Part shown: piece by piece, positions 36,136-43,526 of the stretch
How positions within the stretch are numbered: the first letter of the stretch is position 1
Layout: each line of letters opens with the position of its first letter
DNA from: a virus
Reading direction: 5' to 3' (one strand)
Length of the DNA stretch: 61,194 bases
Virus record (IMG/VR): IMGVR_UViG_3300025117_000072
Location: 1-61,194 of that record
Notes under the pieces: generated by a model
Databases searched by the model: none
The model's input: only the letters and a program-made list of their open reading frames with translations
What the model was told of the DNA's origin: nothing
Made by a program: the position numbers and the translations under genes

Positions 36136-36444
36136 ATGTTAGTAGGAACAGCTACAAGACCAAGACGAGAAGCGGAAGAAGAGGGAAACGCCAAGCGCGA
36201 ATCCCAAGTCACGTCAGCATTCAACGAAATGGAGGATGTCATTGGGCACCTGCCTGATTTTATCGAACGGCTGGAAGGTCGGCTTGGTGCCGTACTGAGG
36301 CAACCGACCCCACCGGACGAATCAGCCAAGACCGCAGGCCGTCCAATGTGCGTCCCCCTGGTCGAATCGCTGGACCGGTACATCAGCATCGTCCGAATGG
36401 CGAACAATCGCCTGGAGGACATCCTGGAAAGGCTGGAACTGTGA
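36136..36444 (+). CDS. Coiled-coil protein, 102 aa
   Basis: RPRREAEEEGNAKRESQVTS followed by VIGHLPDFIERLEGRLGAVL and a terminal helix (LDRYISIVRMANNRLEDILE) with leucine heptads. Leader is AAAGGAGG. Probably dimeric; function unknown. It overlaps the next gene by 1 bp. Confidence 0.65.
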   Translation: MLVGTATRPRREAEEEGNAKRESQVTSAFNEMEDVIGHLPDFIERLEGRLGAVLRQPTPPDESAKTAGRPMCVPLVESLDRYISIVRMANNRLEDILERLEL

Positions 36445-36578
36445 TGAACTACCGAGCCCTTATCTCCAAGCCCCGTCCCGACCAGCCGCCCCTGTGCATC
36501 ATGCTCCCGTTCGGGATTGCCTACCTGTCGGCCATCTACTTGGGCATGAGGCTGGCTGTGTGGCTGATGAACCTTTAA
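36444..36578 (+). CDS. Small membrane protein, 44 aa
   Basis: MNYRALISKPRPDQPPLCIM followed by a hydrophobic Gly/Ala-rich segment (GIAYLSAIYLGMRLAVWLMN), one membrane span. Confidence 0.5.
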   Translation: MNYRALISKPRPDQPPLCIMLPFGIAYLSAIYLGMRLAVWLMNL

Positions 36579-36589
36579 GGAGGTCTTCT

Positions 36590-36709
36590 GTGAACGAGCG
36601 CGTCCCTGGTCAACCACTTTCTAAACCGCCACTTGGCACTTTAAACATTGCGCCGGGGTCGGGGAGGCCCCGGCGAGGGGGGATGTCAAATGCTGTGCGA
36701 AGCATGTAA
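36590..36709 (+). CDS. Small basic protein, 39 aa
   Basis: GTG after AAGGAGG. VNERVPGQPLSKPPLGTLNI then SGRPRRGG; disordered and basic. Overlaps the next gene by 20 bp. Low certainty. Confidence 0.35.
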   Translation: MNERVPGQPLSKPPLGTLNIAPGSGRPRRGGMSNAVRSM

Positions 36710-36851
36710 GCAAGACAAGCATTTCCTGTGTGGAATGCAGACCTGGTGAGAATGCGACTGTGATGGCCAGTATGGCCTCTACGATGCCGAGCCAAGGGAA
36801 GATTCAAGCTGGATTGATATTGACGATCCAGATGAATGCGCTGAGGTCTGA
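36690..36851 (+). CDS. Small zinc-ribbon gene with an in-frame TGA at a Cys position
   Basis: MLCEACKQDKHFLCGMQTW is followed by TGA at 36747-36749, then in the same frame ECDCDGQYGLYDAEPRED and an acidic tail to a second stop. The C-xx-C ... C ... [stop]-EC-x-C pattern continues across the TGA as in small phage zinc proteins, where I would expect a Cys or similar residue. Read through, it is 53 residues; otherwise a 19-residue peptide. Could be recoding (UGA), a nonsense mutation or a sequence error. TGA ends many other genes here, so a changed genetic code is excluded. Confidence 0.5.
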
Positions 36852-36888
36852 AGCTATCCCCCCCTGCCACCCTTAACCGGAGACCAAC

Positions 36889-37047
36889 ATGCAAATCTAC
36901 ACCATAGACCGAGGCGTCATGAAGCAGCTCCCCGATAATATCACCTTCGCATGGGAGTTACGGTATTGGCTCAGACGTGCGCTTCTGGTTGCCTGTGGGA
37001 TGATAGGCGTGCATGTGATTCGTTTGATTGCGGGGGTTTGGATATGA
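36889..37047 (+). CDS. Small membrane protein, 52 aa
   Basis: MQIYTIDRGVMKQLPDNITF, then WELRYWLRRALLVACGMIGV, a basic turn, and a hydrophobic C-terminus: one membrane helix. Leader CCGGAG. Confidence 0.5.
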   Translation: MQIYTIDRGVMKQLPDNITFAWELRYWLRRALLVACGMIGVHVIRLIAGVWI

Positions 37048-37086
37048 GGGGCGGAGATAACGGGCACTAAGGACTAAGGAGGAAGT

Positions 37087-37353
37087 ATGGACGGCGGAAC
37101 AGAAGGACCAATGGAAAAGGTTGACGATGAACGTGAACGCTTGACCCATGCCGTCGATGAATTTGCGGCAGAAATGAAGGCGCGGCTATTGGAAAAGCAT
37201 GAAGAGGGTTATAGGGGTTGGAACGAAGCATATCCATCAGACGCGATTGCTGTCGAAATCAACAGGGACTCCGTTGCTCTTATCAAGAATCACAAGAACA
37301 GGAAGGCGGCTGTTGATATCGCAAACAGGGCCATGATGCTTTGGATTAGGTAG
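37087..37353 (+). CDS. Hypothetical protein, 88 aa
   Basis: Helical, charged: EKVDDERERLTHAVDEFAAE then MKARLLEKHEEGYRGWNEAY and a C-terminal ALIKNHKNRKAAVDIANRAM. The ribosome site is AAGGAGGAAGT. Resembles small phage helical proteins whose function is unknown. Confidence 0.65.
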   Translation: MDGGTEGPMEKVDDERERLTHAVDEFAAEMKARLLEKHEEGYRGWNEAYPSDAIAVEINRDSVALIKNHKNRKAAVDIANRAMMLWIR

Positions 37354-37384
37354 GTCCGTAATTATCCCCCCCAAAGGAGGCCCC

Positions 37385-37468
37385 ATGCAAGCAGTCAAAA
37401 CCATCCTAGGCGCAACCGTCCTGTTCGGCCTGATGTACTTCCTGGTCGCGGGAGGGATGTGCTTATGA
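37385..37468 (+). CDS. Tiny membrane peptide, 27 aa
   Basis: MQAVKTILGATVLFGLMYFL then a few residues: one hydrophobic segment. Overlaps the next start (ATGA). Confidence 0.45.
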   Translation: MQAVKTILGATVLFGLMYFLVAGGMCL

Positions 37469-37623
37469 AAAAATACCGTGTCTGGATTGAACAGGTAAAT
37501 CAAACCTATGTCGATGTAGAAGCCGAATCAATAGAGGAAGCAAAAGAGAAGGCATATCGGAAATGGCGCAGGGAAGATGGGCATTCGCGCGTTAGTTGGG
37601 CTGAGGAGGTCAAAGAGAATTGA
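37465..37623 (+). CDS. DpnD/PcfM-like small protein, 52 aa
   Basis: KKYRVWIEQVNQTYVDVEAE followed by SIEEAKEKAYRKWRRE: a beta-beta-alpha unit of the DpnD/PcfM type (Y-x-V-x-I-E, V-[ED]-VEAES-x-EEA). Function in the family is unclear. It overlaps the previous gene by 4 bp and its stop overlaps the next TTG. Confidence 0.65.
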   Translation: MKKYRVWIEQVNQTYVDVEAESIEEAKEKAYRKWRREDGHSRVSWAEEVKEN

Positions 37624-37949
37624 CCACCCGTTACGCATTCGAAAACATGGTCCGCGCCCGTGATTGGCGCGAGCCGGGGGAGTATTGGGAGGAGGAGATG
37701 CCTGAAGAGATGAACACCTGTAAGACCTGCAAACACTGGCAAGGAAACCGCGACAAGGCCGAATGGAATACGTTCGGCAAATGTCCGGTCCTCATGGACC
37801 CCACGGATAGCCAGTCAACCTATCTATTTGAACCGCAAATTATCTGCAATGATGATGCTGATGCGGATAGCGTTTCGATGCTGATAGAGACCCACGCCAA
37901 TTTCGGGTGCGTGCTGTGGGTTGACAGAATGGCAATGGAGACAAGGTAA
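37620..37949 (+). CDS. Zinc-binding hypothetical protein, 109 aa
   Basis: TTG start inside the previous stop codon, with GAGGAGG upstream. Contains CKTCKHWQGNRDKAEWN, KCPVLMD and later IICNDDAD and FGCVLW: the CxxC-x-HW layout of a phage zinc family (CxxCxxW, KC). Likely a metal-binding regulatory protein. Internal ATG at MVRARDW is an alternative start. Confidence 0.68.
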   Translation: MTTRYAFENMVRARDWREPGEYWEEEMPEEMNTCKTCKHWQGNRDKAEWNTFGKCPVLMDPTDSQSTYLFEPQIICNDDADADSVSMLIETHANFGCVLWVDRMAMETR

Positions 37950-38260
37950 TGAGCGAGCGCCAATCCCCCTACGGCCCGCCCCTAAACCACCGTTTCACCC
38001 TAGTCCGTGACGCGGTTCAGCCCTCATGGTTCACAGCCGAAACCCTGTCAGGCGAGACGTTCCGGTTTTACTCGCCCGAACTGGGCAGGATTCTGGATGA
38101 CCGGGAAGAGCGGAGGATGGGGATACCGGAGTATGAGGGGGATGGGGATTTCCCGGACCTGGAGGAAATTCTTACTGAGAGACGACTAAACCGACCGCGA
38201 GTGATGGAGGAGGGAAATGGAACTGAAAGAGATCGTTTTGAAACTGACAGGCCCGATTGA
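37949..38260 (+). CDS. Hypothetical protein, 103 aa
   Basis: MSERQSPYGPPLNHRFTLVR then TAETLSGETFRFYSPELGRI and an acidic C-terminal half (EYEGDGDFPDLEEILTERRL). Small beta fold with a disordered tail. Overlaps the next gene by 44 bp. Unknown function. Confidence 0.6.
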   Translation: MSERQSPYGPPLNHRFTLVRDAVQPSWFTAETLSGETFRFYSPELGRILDDREERRMGIPEYEGDGDFPDLEEILTERRLNRPRVMEEGNGTERDRFETDRPD

Positions 38261-38453
38261 CCCGATTGGGGAAACGAGAGCCGATGATGAACGCTTCGAA
38301 AGTCTCAAGGTGCTGTGTGGGCTGGTGGATGCTCTTGTAGTGGAAATTGATTCCGTATCGAACAACAATAAAAATAGGCATGAGTATTCACGGAAACGGG
38401 CCGGTGAGTATGCAGATAAGTTTCTTGGCGAAACATTAGGCATTACCGAATAG
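38217..38453 (+). CDS. Hypothetical protein, 78 aa
   Basis: LKEIVLKLTGPIDPIGETRA, then a helix DDERFESLKVLCGLVDALVV and NNKNRHEYSRKRAGEYAD. This is a small phage family (IxLxGPIxPxGET) that I recognise from several temperate phages; role unknown. The ribosome site GGAGGAGGG sits inside the previous gene. Confidence 0.72.
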   Translation: MELKEIVLKLTGPIDPIGETRADDERFESLKVLCGLVDALVVEIDSVSNNNKNRHEYSRKRAGEYADKFLGETLGITE

Positions 38454-38484
38454 GAGGAAACCGACCGAGTGAAGGAGGAGGGAA

Positions 38485-38646
38485 ATGCCCACCTGTGAAG
38501 GCACATGCTCCTTGAGAGGAGAATGCAAAGGTGAAGTGAAACGGTATAACGTCGGAAACTGGGGATTGTTCTGGTATTGCGAAACAGCAGTTGAAACCGA
38601 CCGCAGTAATGGGCTTGCGGTCTTGGAGGAGGAGGACACCCAATGA
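38485..38646 (+). CDS. Cys-rich small protein, 53 aa
   Basis: MPTCEGTCSLRGECKGEVKR with CEG-T-C, EC and later WYCETAVETD, four cysteines in a knuckle. Leader AAGGAGGAGGG. Possibly zinc-binding. Confidence 0.6.
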   Translation: MPTCEGTCSLRGECKGEVKRYNVGNWGLFWYCETAVETDRSNGLAVLEEEDTQ

Positions 38647-38891
38647 CCCACCTAAAGAACTGGCTCCTACGCCGCCTATGCCCGGACGAGGCGGCCATCA
38701 GGGAGTTGATCGCACAGTTTTTGCCGGGGCACGAACTCTGCAATGGCAGACAACAACAAATCGTGTTGCGCCCGTTTAACCCGGCTGAACTGAAGCAAAA
38801 GTTCAAGGAACAGTCGGTTGCCGATTTCCATATATCGAACAACCCGCCAAGGGGCAGGAAAAGAAAGAAGGAGGGGGAAGAGAAAGAGTGA
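38643..38891 (+). CDS. Hypothetical protein, 82 aa
   Basis: MTHLKNWLLRRLCPDEAAIR, then QQQIVLRPFNPAELKQKFKE, and a lysine-rich end (RGRKRKKEGEEKE). A common phage membrane-adjacent helix with a basic tail. Overlaps the previous gene by 4 bp. Confidence 0.65.
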   Translation: MTHLKNWLLRRLCPDEAAIRELIAQFLPGHELCNGRQQQIVLRPFNPAELKQKFKEQSVADFHISNNPPRGRKRKKEGEEKE

Positions 38892-39148
38892 GAAATTTCC
38901 GAATCATCCACTCTCAGATTACGCCCCTAATCAGGGTATCGACTGCGGCCATTCTTTATTCTGGGTTCGCAGAAAGCCCGGTTCCTTACTATTTATACGA
39001 AACGTGGTGCTTTTCGAAAGACCCAAGACGGAAATCGTTTCAGGTAGTTCATGGCACAAGCCACGACGTAGATTTCTGGATGCTGACACGGGCTATTAAG
39101 ACGCATCGGCATATTGCAAATAATCTCAAGGAAATATTCGCAGCATGA
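38888..39148 (+). CDS. Hypothetical protein, 86 aa
   Basis: GTG start overlapping the previous stop. FRIIHSQITPLIRVSTAAIL, then YYLYETWCFSKDPRRKSF and a C-terminal helix VDFWMLTRAIKTHRHIANN. Small alpha-beta fold; unknown. Confidence 0.6.
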   Translation: MRNFRIIHSQITPLIRVSTAAILYSGFAESPVPYYLYETWCFSKDPRRKSFQVVHGTSHDVDFWMLTRAIKTHRHIANNLKEIFAA

Positions 39149-39297
39149 AAACCAAACCCCTAACCCAACTCCTTACCGAGCAGACGCAGCGCCCGTGCCT
39201 GTGGTGCCCACGAAGGAAAAAGCGGATTTATGTGGACGTCTGTGTGAGGAAGCGGAGTTGTCCGAACGATTGTATGGAGAAGAAGGAGGAAAGGTAA
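39145..39297 (+). CDS. Cys-rich small protein, 50 aa
   Basis: KTKPLTQLLTEQTQRPCLWC, then PRRKKRIYVDVCVRKRSCPN and DC near the end: CxxC-...-C-x4-CPNDC, a zinc-knuckle pattern. Overlaps the previous stop (ATGA) and directly precedes the ERF gene. Confidence 0.6.
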   Translation: MKTKPLTQLLTEQTQRPCLWCPRRKKRIYVDVCVRKRSCPNDCMEKKEER

Positions 39298-39298
39298 G

Positions 39299-40051
39299 AT
39301 GCCCAACGAATGTCAGGTTATCGAGAAGCCCGAAACGGCTCTGCAGGTCCAGGGGGATTCTTTCATGTCCGTGATTGAACGGCTTGCTTCACGGCCCGAT
39401 ATCGACCCTACCAAAATCAAACAGTTCATGGATATGCAGGAGCGCATCCTTGACCGGAATGCAAAACAGGCATTCAACGCGGCCATGATGAGGGCACAAG
39501 CCAAAATCCCCACCATATTAAAGGACAAACCGAATCAGCAGACCAACAGCAAGTATGCTGCACTTGAAAGTATTCTCAAGATCATTAAGCCGCTTTACAC
39601 GGCGGAAGGCTTTTCTCTTATGTTTTACGAAGGCGATACACCAAAGGAAAAGCACATCCGCGTTTGTGTCGATATCATGCACGAACAGGGGCACACAGAA
39701 AAGCGGTTCGTGGATATGGCTATTGATGACGTAGGCATAAAGGGCAGTCCCAACAAAACGATTCCCCATGCCGAGGGGTCATCCTTTCTGTACGGTCGCA
39801 GGTATCTGACTTGCCTGATTTTCAACGTCCCAACCGGAGATGATGACGATGGAAACGGAGCCGGGGGAGTGGAGTACATCACCGAAAAGCAACTGTCTCA
39901 ACTTACCGACATGATAAACGACACTGAGACAAAGGAGGACAAGTTTATGTCCTTCATGAAGGTGGAGTCCCTTGACAAAATCCCCGCAAAACAGTTCGGC
40001 AAAGCTTTTGCGGCACTTCAGGCCAAGATGAAGAAGGGGAGCGCAAAATGA
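39299..40051 (+). CDS. erf: ERF-family single-strand annealing protein, 250 aa
   Basis: The ERF domain covers residues 45-180: DRNAKQAFNAAMMRAQAKIP, then SKYAALESILKIIKPLYTAE, FSLMFYEG, and a conserved GSSFLYGRRYLTCLIFNVPT. It anneals homologous strands during phage recombination and repairs breaks; it pairs with an exonuclease, the next gene. The C-terminal 60 residues are helical with YITEKQLSQLTDMIND. The start has an AGGAGGAAAGG leader. Confidence 0.92.
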   Translation: MPNECQVIEKPETALQVQGDSFMSVIERLASRPDIDPTKIKQFMDMQERILDRNAKQAFNAAMMRAQAKIPTILKDKPNQQTNSKYAALESILKIIKPLYTAEGFSLMFYEGDTPKEKHIRVCVDIMHEQGHTEKRFVDMAIDDVGIKGSPNKTIPHAEGSSFLYGRRYLTCLIFNVPTGDDDDGNGAGGVEYITEKQLSQLTDMINDTETKEDKFMSFMKVESLDKIPAKQFGKAFAALQAKMKKGSAK

Positions 40052-40656
40052 TAATTCTAGATTGCGATCAGCAAAGCCCTGAATGGTTCGCGGCCCGTGC
40101 CGGTAGGCCAACCGCTTCGTGCTTCGATCAGATCATCACCCCGAAGAACATGAAGCCCTCCGCAAGCGCCCAGAGATACCTTTACACCTTGGCAGGGGAG
40201 CGAATCACCGGAGTCAAGGCGGAATCTTTTCAAAGCGCATGGATGGAAAGGGGAACGCAGATCGAGGATGAGGCGAGAACCCTTTTTGAGATAGTACAAG
40301 GCAGAGAAGTAAAGAAGGTCGGCCTTGTCTATCCCGATGAGAAAAAGCTCTATTCATGCTCGCCTGACGGTCTCATGGAGATCGAAGGGTTGGAGGTGAA
40401 ATGCCCCGCCATGTACACCCACGTAGGCTATCTTCTAGGGGGATGCCTGCCGACTGATTACATTGCCCAGGTGCAAGGGTCAATGTTGGTCACAGGATAC
40501 CCGGCATGGTGGTTTCTGTCATACTATCCGGGGCTCCCGCCTTTCATGGTCAAGGTCTATCGGGATGACGCCTTTTGCGCCCGACTTCGCATCGAATTGG
40601 AATCCTTCTGTGAGCGGTTGGATGAGGTCGAGGCAAAACTGAGGAGACTTGCGTGA
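40048..40656 (+). CDS. YqaJ-type recombination exonuclease, 202 aa
   Basis: YqaJ-like PD-(D/E)XK fold: SPEWFAARAGRPTASCFDQI at the start, WMERGTQIEDEARTLFE, then SPDGLMEIEGLEVKCP carrying the catalytic D, E and K. It resects DNA 5' to 3' to make substrate for the ERF annealing protein, a lambda Red-like pair. It overlaps ERF by 4 bp. Length is normal and no key residue is missing. Confidence 0.92.
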   Translation: MIILDCDQQSPEWFAARAGRPTASCFDQIITPKNMKPSASAQRYLYTLAGERITGVKAESFQSAWMERGTQIEDEARTLFEIVQGREVKKVGLVYPDEKKLYSCSPDGLMEIEGLEVKCPAMYTHVGYLLGGCLPTDYIAQVQGSMLVTGYPAWWFLSYYPGLPPFMVKVYRDDAFCARLRIELESFCERLDEVEAKLRRLA

Positions 40657-41096
40657 AACAACCCATCCCCATCTTTGAAGGCGACATAGTTGACGGAAGG
40701 CTTGTCCTGCAAGTCCTTGTCAGACAATCCATTGCCCGATGGTGCCGAACCTTCAAGACGGGAACGCATGTTGACCTTGTTATCCGAAAGCACAAGTCAC
40801 AGCGAAGCACGGAGCAGAACGCATATTACTGGGGTGTTGTTGTGCCTATCCTTGCAGACCATTTCGGGTATGACGCAGAAGAGATGCACGAAGAATTAAA
40901 GCTCATGTTCAACCCGATAGATAGCAAAGTAGTCCCTGGAAGGAAGATAGGCGGAAGCACAACCAAACTCTCAACGGTCGAATTCTATTCCGATGAATCC
41001 AGTTACGTGGAGCGGATTTGCAGATGGGCAGCGAGTGAGCACGGCCTTTACATCCCTCCGCCTACGAAGGCTTGCAATGATTCTGCCCAAGCATAA
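40653..41096 (+). CDS. NinB-like recombination accessory protein, 147 aa
   Basis: Contains VLQVLVRQSIARWCRTFKTG, HKSQRSTEQNAYYWGVVVPI and HFGYDAEEMHEELKLMFNP, the NinB/YdfU-like pattern of phage recombination proteins (RS-x-EQNAYYW, [DE]-E-[LM]-HE-x-L-K). It aids recombination with the exonuclease and ERF. GTG start overlaps the previous stop by 4 bp. Confidence 0.85.
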   Translation: MKQPIPIFEGDIVDGRLVLQVLVRQSIARWCRTFKTGTHVDLVIRKHKSQRSTEQNAYYWGVVVPILADHFGYDAEEMHEELKLMFNPIDSKVVPGRKIGGSTTKLSTVEFYSDESSYVERICRWAASEHGLYIPPPTKACNDSAQA

Positions 41097-41298
41097 ACCG
41101 ACCCGCTTAAAGGGCAAAAAGCTCCATGCCCTGTACGATCAGGTCTACATGGATTGCGACGGTTTTTGTAAATGCGGCCAGTGGATTGAACCCGGAACCC
41201 CACCGCACCATAAGCGGCACAAGAGCCTTGGAGGTGGGGATACATACGATAACCTGGAAATGCTTTGCGGAAAATGCCATGCAAATAAGCACTTTTGA
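41077..41298 (+). CDS. HNH endonuclease-like protein, 73 aa
   Basis: CDGFCKCGQWIEPGTPPHHK then HKSLGGGDTYDNLEMLCGKC and HANKHF: an HNH zinc-binding endonuclease fold (H-H-x4-[GA]-G-[GD]-x-N-L-x-x-LC-x-x-CH-x-x-KH). Phage HNH genes often take part in packaging or recombination; this one sits in the recombination set, overlapping NinB by 20 bp. Confidence 0.85.
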   Translation: MILPKHKPTRLKGKKLHALYDQVYMDCDGFCKCGQWIEPGTPPHHKRHKSLGGGDTYDNLEMLCGKCHANKHF

Positions 41299-41330
41299 TA
41301 CCTGCCCCGTGTGGCAGTAGGAGGGAGAGG

Positions 41331-41543
41331 ATGACCGAGCGCAAATACAAGAGCTACACCCTATGGCTCAAGTGGGCGAATCTGGGATGGATGCCCCGTG
41401 TAACCTGCCTCAATCTCCCGTGGCCTGCCGCAAACCCGAGGGATGTTCTGGAACATCACATGACCATGACGAAATACCAATATTCACACTGGAAGCGCGG
41501 CAAGGACTGGATGATTTTGCCGGAAGACCGGAAGCCCAAATGA
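41331..41543 (+). CDS. Hypothetical protein, 70 aa
   Basis: MTERKYKSYTLWLKWANLGW, then NLPWPAANPRDVLEHHMTMT and a WKRGKDWMILPEDR end. Trp-rich small protein. Leader TAGGAGGGAGAGG. No family recognised. Confidence 0.65.
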   Translation: MTERKYKSYTLWLKWANLGWMPRVTCLNLPWPAANPRDVLEHHMTMTKYQYSHWKRGKDWMILPEDRKPK

Positions 41544-41586
41544 CGCCCCTCTGTGCGGGGGTGGAGCAGGTTTTGAAGGAGGAGAG

Positions 41587-41961
41587 ATGCAAACCGTAAG
41601 TCAGCCAATGGGGAAGAGGCTCCAGGAAGCGGGGTGGAGGAAGGAGACGTATTGGGTCCGCATTGGTGGTTGCTTATATGAACGTAGTCGCCTCTGCTCC
41701 TGTAAGAGTTGTTCGGGGGCTAGGGAAAAATGGTCTGACATGGTTCTTCCCGCGCCCACCCTGGACGAAGTTCTGGAGGAGTTGAGCCTGGAAGATTTCA
41801 TGCTTTATTTTAATATAGACAATCCGAAGTTCTTTGCCTGTGACGCACAATGGCAACAAGAAAGGTTCAAATGGCTCTACACCACCATGCGCTCAGTCGA
41901 TGCAGCCGCAGAGGTGTGGATTAAGGTGAAAGGATCGAACCCATGTGCCAGCAATGCCTGA
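41587..41961 (+). CDS. Hypothetical protein, 124 aa
   Basis: MGKRLQEAGWRKETYWVRIG, then SCKSCSGAREKWSDMVLPAP and LSLEDFMLYFNIDNP. The Cys pair CSCKSC may bind zinc. The C-terminus (WQQERFKWLYTTMRSVDAAA) is helical. Overlaps the next gene by 19 bp. Unknown. Confidence 0.65.
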   Translation: MQTVSQPMGKRLQEAGWRKETYWVRIGGCLYERSRLCSCKSCSGAREKWSDMVLPAPTLDEVLEELSLEDFMLYFNIDNPKFFACDAQWQQERFKWLYTTMRSVDAAAEVWIKVKGSNPCASNA

Positions 41962-42167
41962 ACCATGCACGAAGGATATTCCCAAACCTGCCCGACTCCG
42001 ATATAGGCGAACTCCTGTTCGGGGCCACGGCGTTCCCTTTCGCGCAACCGGAGACCATCGAAAAACAGCTCCTTGAACTGAAGGAGCAGACGGACGGGAC
42101 GCTCAACGGGATGCTGGCTTTTGCGGATCGCGCACTTTGGGAAACAATGCAGGAGGTGGAACCGTGA
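41943..42167 (+). CDS. Hypothetical protein, 74 aa
   Basis: Begins MCQQCLNHARRIFPNLPDSD (Cys pair), then GELLFGATAFPFAQPETIEK and a helix AFADRALWETMQEVEP. Helical bundle pattern. Overlaps neighbours on both sides. Confidence 0.65.
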   Translation: MCQQCLNHARRIFPNLPDSDIGELLFGATAFPFAQPETIEKQLLELKEQTDGTLNGMLAFADRALWETMQEVEP

Positions 42168-42334
42168 ACCAAATCCCGCAGGAGAAAAAGTGCCACGGTT
42201 GCCCGCTCTGGAGGGTTTACGATGGTGACTCGTATTGGTGTAACCTCTATGACCAACTGATTGGATACAGCCTCATGGACAGGCTGGAAATCTGCCTCAA
42301 GAACCGCCCGCGCATCGTGGAGAAAGAAAAATGA
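42164..42334 (+). CDS. Small Cys-containing protein, 56 aa
   Basis: GTG start after AGGAGGTGG. NQIPQEKKCHGCPLWRVYDG, then DSYWCNLYDQ and MDRLEICLKNRPRIV: CxxCP-LW-x-C, the small phage zinc protein pattern (K-C-x-x-C-P). Confidence 0.65.
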   Translation: MNQIPQEKKCHGCPLWRVYDGDSYWCNLYDQLIGYSLMDRLEICLKNRPRIVEKEK

Positions 42335-42684
42335 AATACCTTATCGTCGTAACCATTGTAGTGATTTTCGCTTGGGGGTGGTTCCTGTGGCCGCGTGACC
42401 ATCAGGAAACTCTTGCCGAAACACCTATCGACATGCCCCTTGGAAACACCGCTGATAGCTCGCACCTATTTGTAAGCTCAGACGAAGCCATGAATTTGCA
42501 TATGGGACGCCCTGACTCCCTGTACTTCCAAGTAGGTGGAGAACCCGTTGTCATATTCTCAGTCAAGGACGGGGCACTTGATATTCGCGTGCAGGGCGAT
42601 ATGACCGAGGCAGCACAGACGTTCATCGACTTTCTGGTGAAGGAATTTCTGCCGGGGTATGAGGTTGTGAGGAAGGGGAAATGA
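42331..42684 (+). CDS. Membrane-anchored hypothetical protein, 117 aa
   Basis: Residues 1-20 (MKYLIVVTIVVIFAWGWFLW) are an uncleaved signal anchor. The remaining part (SSDEAMNLHMGRPDSLYFQV, then PVVIFSVKDGALDIRVQGD) is a periplasm-facing beta fold, ending in a helix TFIDFLVKEFLPGYEV. Overlaps neighbours by 4 bp. Possibly an envelope-acting early protein. Confidence 0.65.
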   Translation: MKYLIVVTIVVIFAWGWFLWPRDHQETLAETPIDMPLGNTADSSHLFVSSDEAMNLHMGRPDSLYFQVGGEPVVIFSVKDGALDIRVQGDMTEAAQTFIDFLVKEFLPGYEVVRKGK

Positions 42685-42857
42685 TTGAATCAATAATTGC
42701 GGTCTTCTGGATGTGGGTAAGCCTCATCGGGGTTGTGATAGTCTGTTTGGGGTGGCTGATAAAGTGGATTGGAATAGGCGTATCTATCTTTGGAGGATGG
42801 GTCTATAACGCAGGAGAAAATCTTGCGGGACTTGCCATAGATCAACAAGATAGGTGA
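42681..42857 (+). CDS. Small membrane protein, 58 aa
   Basis: MIESIIAVFWMWVSLIGVVI then CLGWLIKWIGIGVSIFGGW: two hydrophobic stretches, tail polar. Coupled to the preceding membrane protein. Confidence 0.5.
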   Translation: MIESIIAVFWMWVSLIGVVIVCLGWLIKWIGIGVSIFGGWVYNAGENLAGLAIDQQDR

Positions 42858-42926
42858 TAAGCCACACCTTTCGGCAGGGCCACTTCGAGGGTGTTTTCAA
42901 ATCGTGGAGTTACGGAGGTTACGAAC

Positions 42927-43298
42927 GTGAGTGAATGTCGGCATTTCTGGTCTGTTCCAATCAAAGACGGCGAGCAGGAGTGTCTTTTCTGTGGGGCCAA
43001 AAAACCATCTGGCGAATGGGGTGGCTTAGAACCCCTGAAGACGTTACCCGAAGAGGACTTTGTGATTTCCGAAGACGACATGGCAATTTGCCTTGGAAGT
43101 GGAGAGCTTAAGCCATGCCCTTTTTGTGGAGGACATGCCATTTGCTGCGGGACTCGCAACCAGAACACCGAGATCATCGGTTATAGCGTCATGTGTACCA
43201 ACCAAACCAAGTGCATGGCAATGGTCCACGCCAATGATTACGTGGCTGAAAAGGCGCGTGCAAGAGCCGTCGAGCGGTGGAACAGGCGGGTGTCTTAG
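42927..43298 (+). CDS. Lar-like restriction-alleviation zinc protein, 123 aa
   Basis: GTG after GGAGGTTACGAAC. Two zinc ribbons: ECRHFWSVPIKDGEQECLFC in the first half and LKPCPFCGGHAICCGTRNQN in the second, the latter a Lar-like (restriction alleviation) pattern (LKPCPFCGG), with AMVHANDYVAEKARARAVER and a terminal WNRRV helix as in Lar family. Lar-type proteins are linked to alleviation of host type I restriction. Other Lar-like phage proteins lack a known function. Last gene of the early operon. Confidence 0.78.
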   Translation: MSECRHFWSVPIKDGEQECLFCGAKKPSGEWGGLEPLKTLPEEDFVISEDDMAICLGSGELKPCPFCGGHAICCGTRNQNTEIIGYSVMCTNQTKCMAMVHANDYVAEKARARAVERWNRRVS

Positions 43299-43316
43299 TT
43301 ATCCCCACTAAAGCCT

Positions 43317-43346
43317 AAAAGGGCGGGCACTCCTGTACTCCCGCCC
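43317..43346 (-). terminator. Terminator between convergent operons
   Basis: GGGCGGG (43321-43327) pairs with CCCGCCC (43340-43346); on the minus strand TTTT follows. It ends the minus-strand genes at 43353 and may stop rightward transcription too. Confidence 0.75.
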
Positions 43347-43352
43347 CGTGGT

Positions 43353-43526
43353 CTACGTCCTAATCATCCCCCCTTCCCACCCGCATTCCTCATTGGCGCA
43401 CCTGATTTTATCGAGGTGCGCTTCTGCGTCCAGAATCAGGTTGAACTCCGTCCCCTCGCATTCAGGGCAGGCTGCCCACGTTTCAGTTTCATCTTGCGGG
43501 AAATCGTAGATTTTGGCGGGGGTCAT
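43353..43526 (-). CDS. Small zinc-ribbon protein, 57 aa
   Basis: MTPAKIYDFPQDETETWAAC, then PECEGTEFNLILDAEAHLDK and CANEECGWEGG: two CxxC pairs (CPEC, CANEEC) of a zinc ribbon. ATG overlaps the previous stop (ATGA). Last gene before the terminator. Confidence 0.7.
   Translation of the reverse strand: MTPAKIYDFPQDETETWAACPECEGTEFNLILDAEAHLDKIRCANEECGWEGGMIRT

Noticed and set aside
36762-36875. Small ATG frame (MASMASTM...) inside the recoded zinc gene
   Set aside because: No ribosome site and no domain; the zinc frame is better supported by cysteine spacing.
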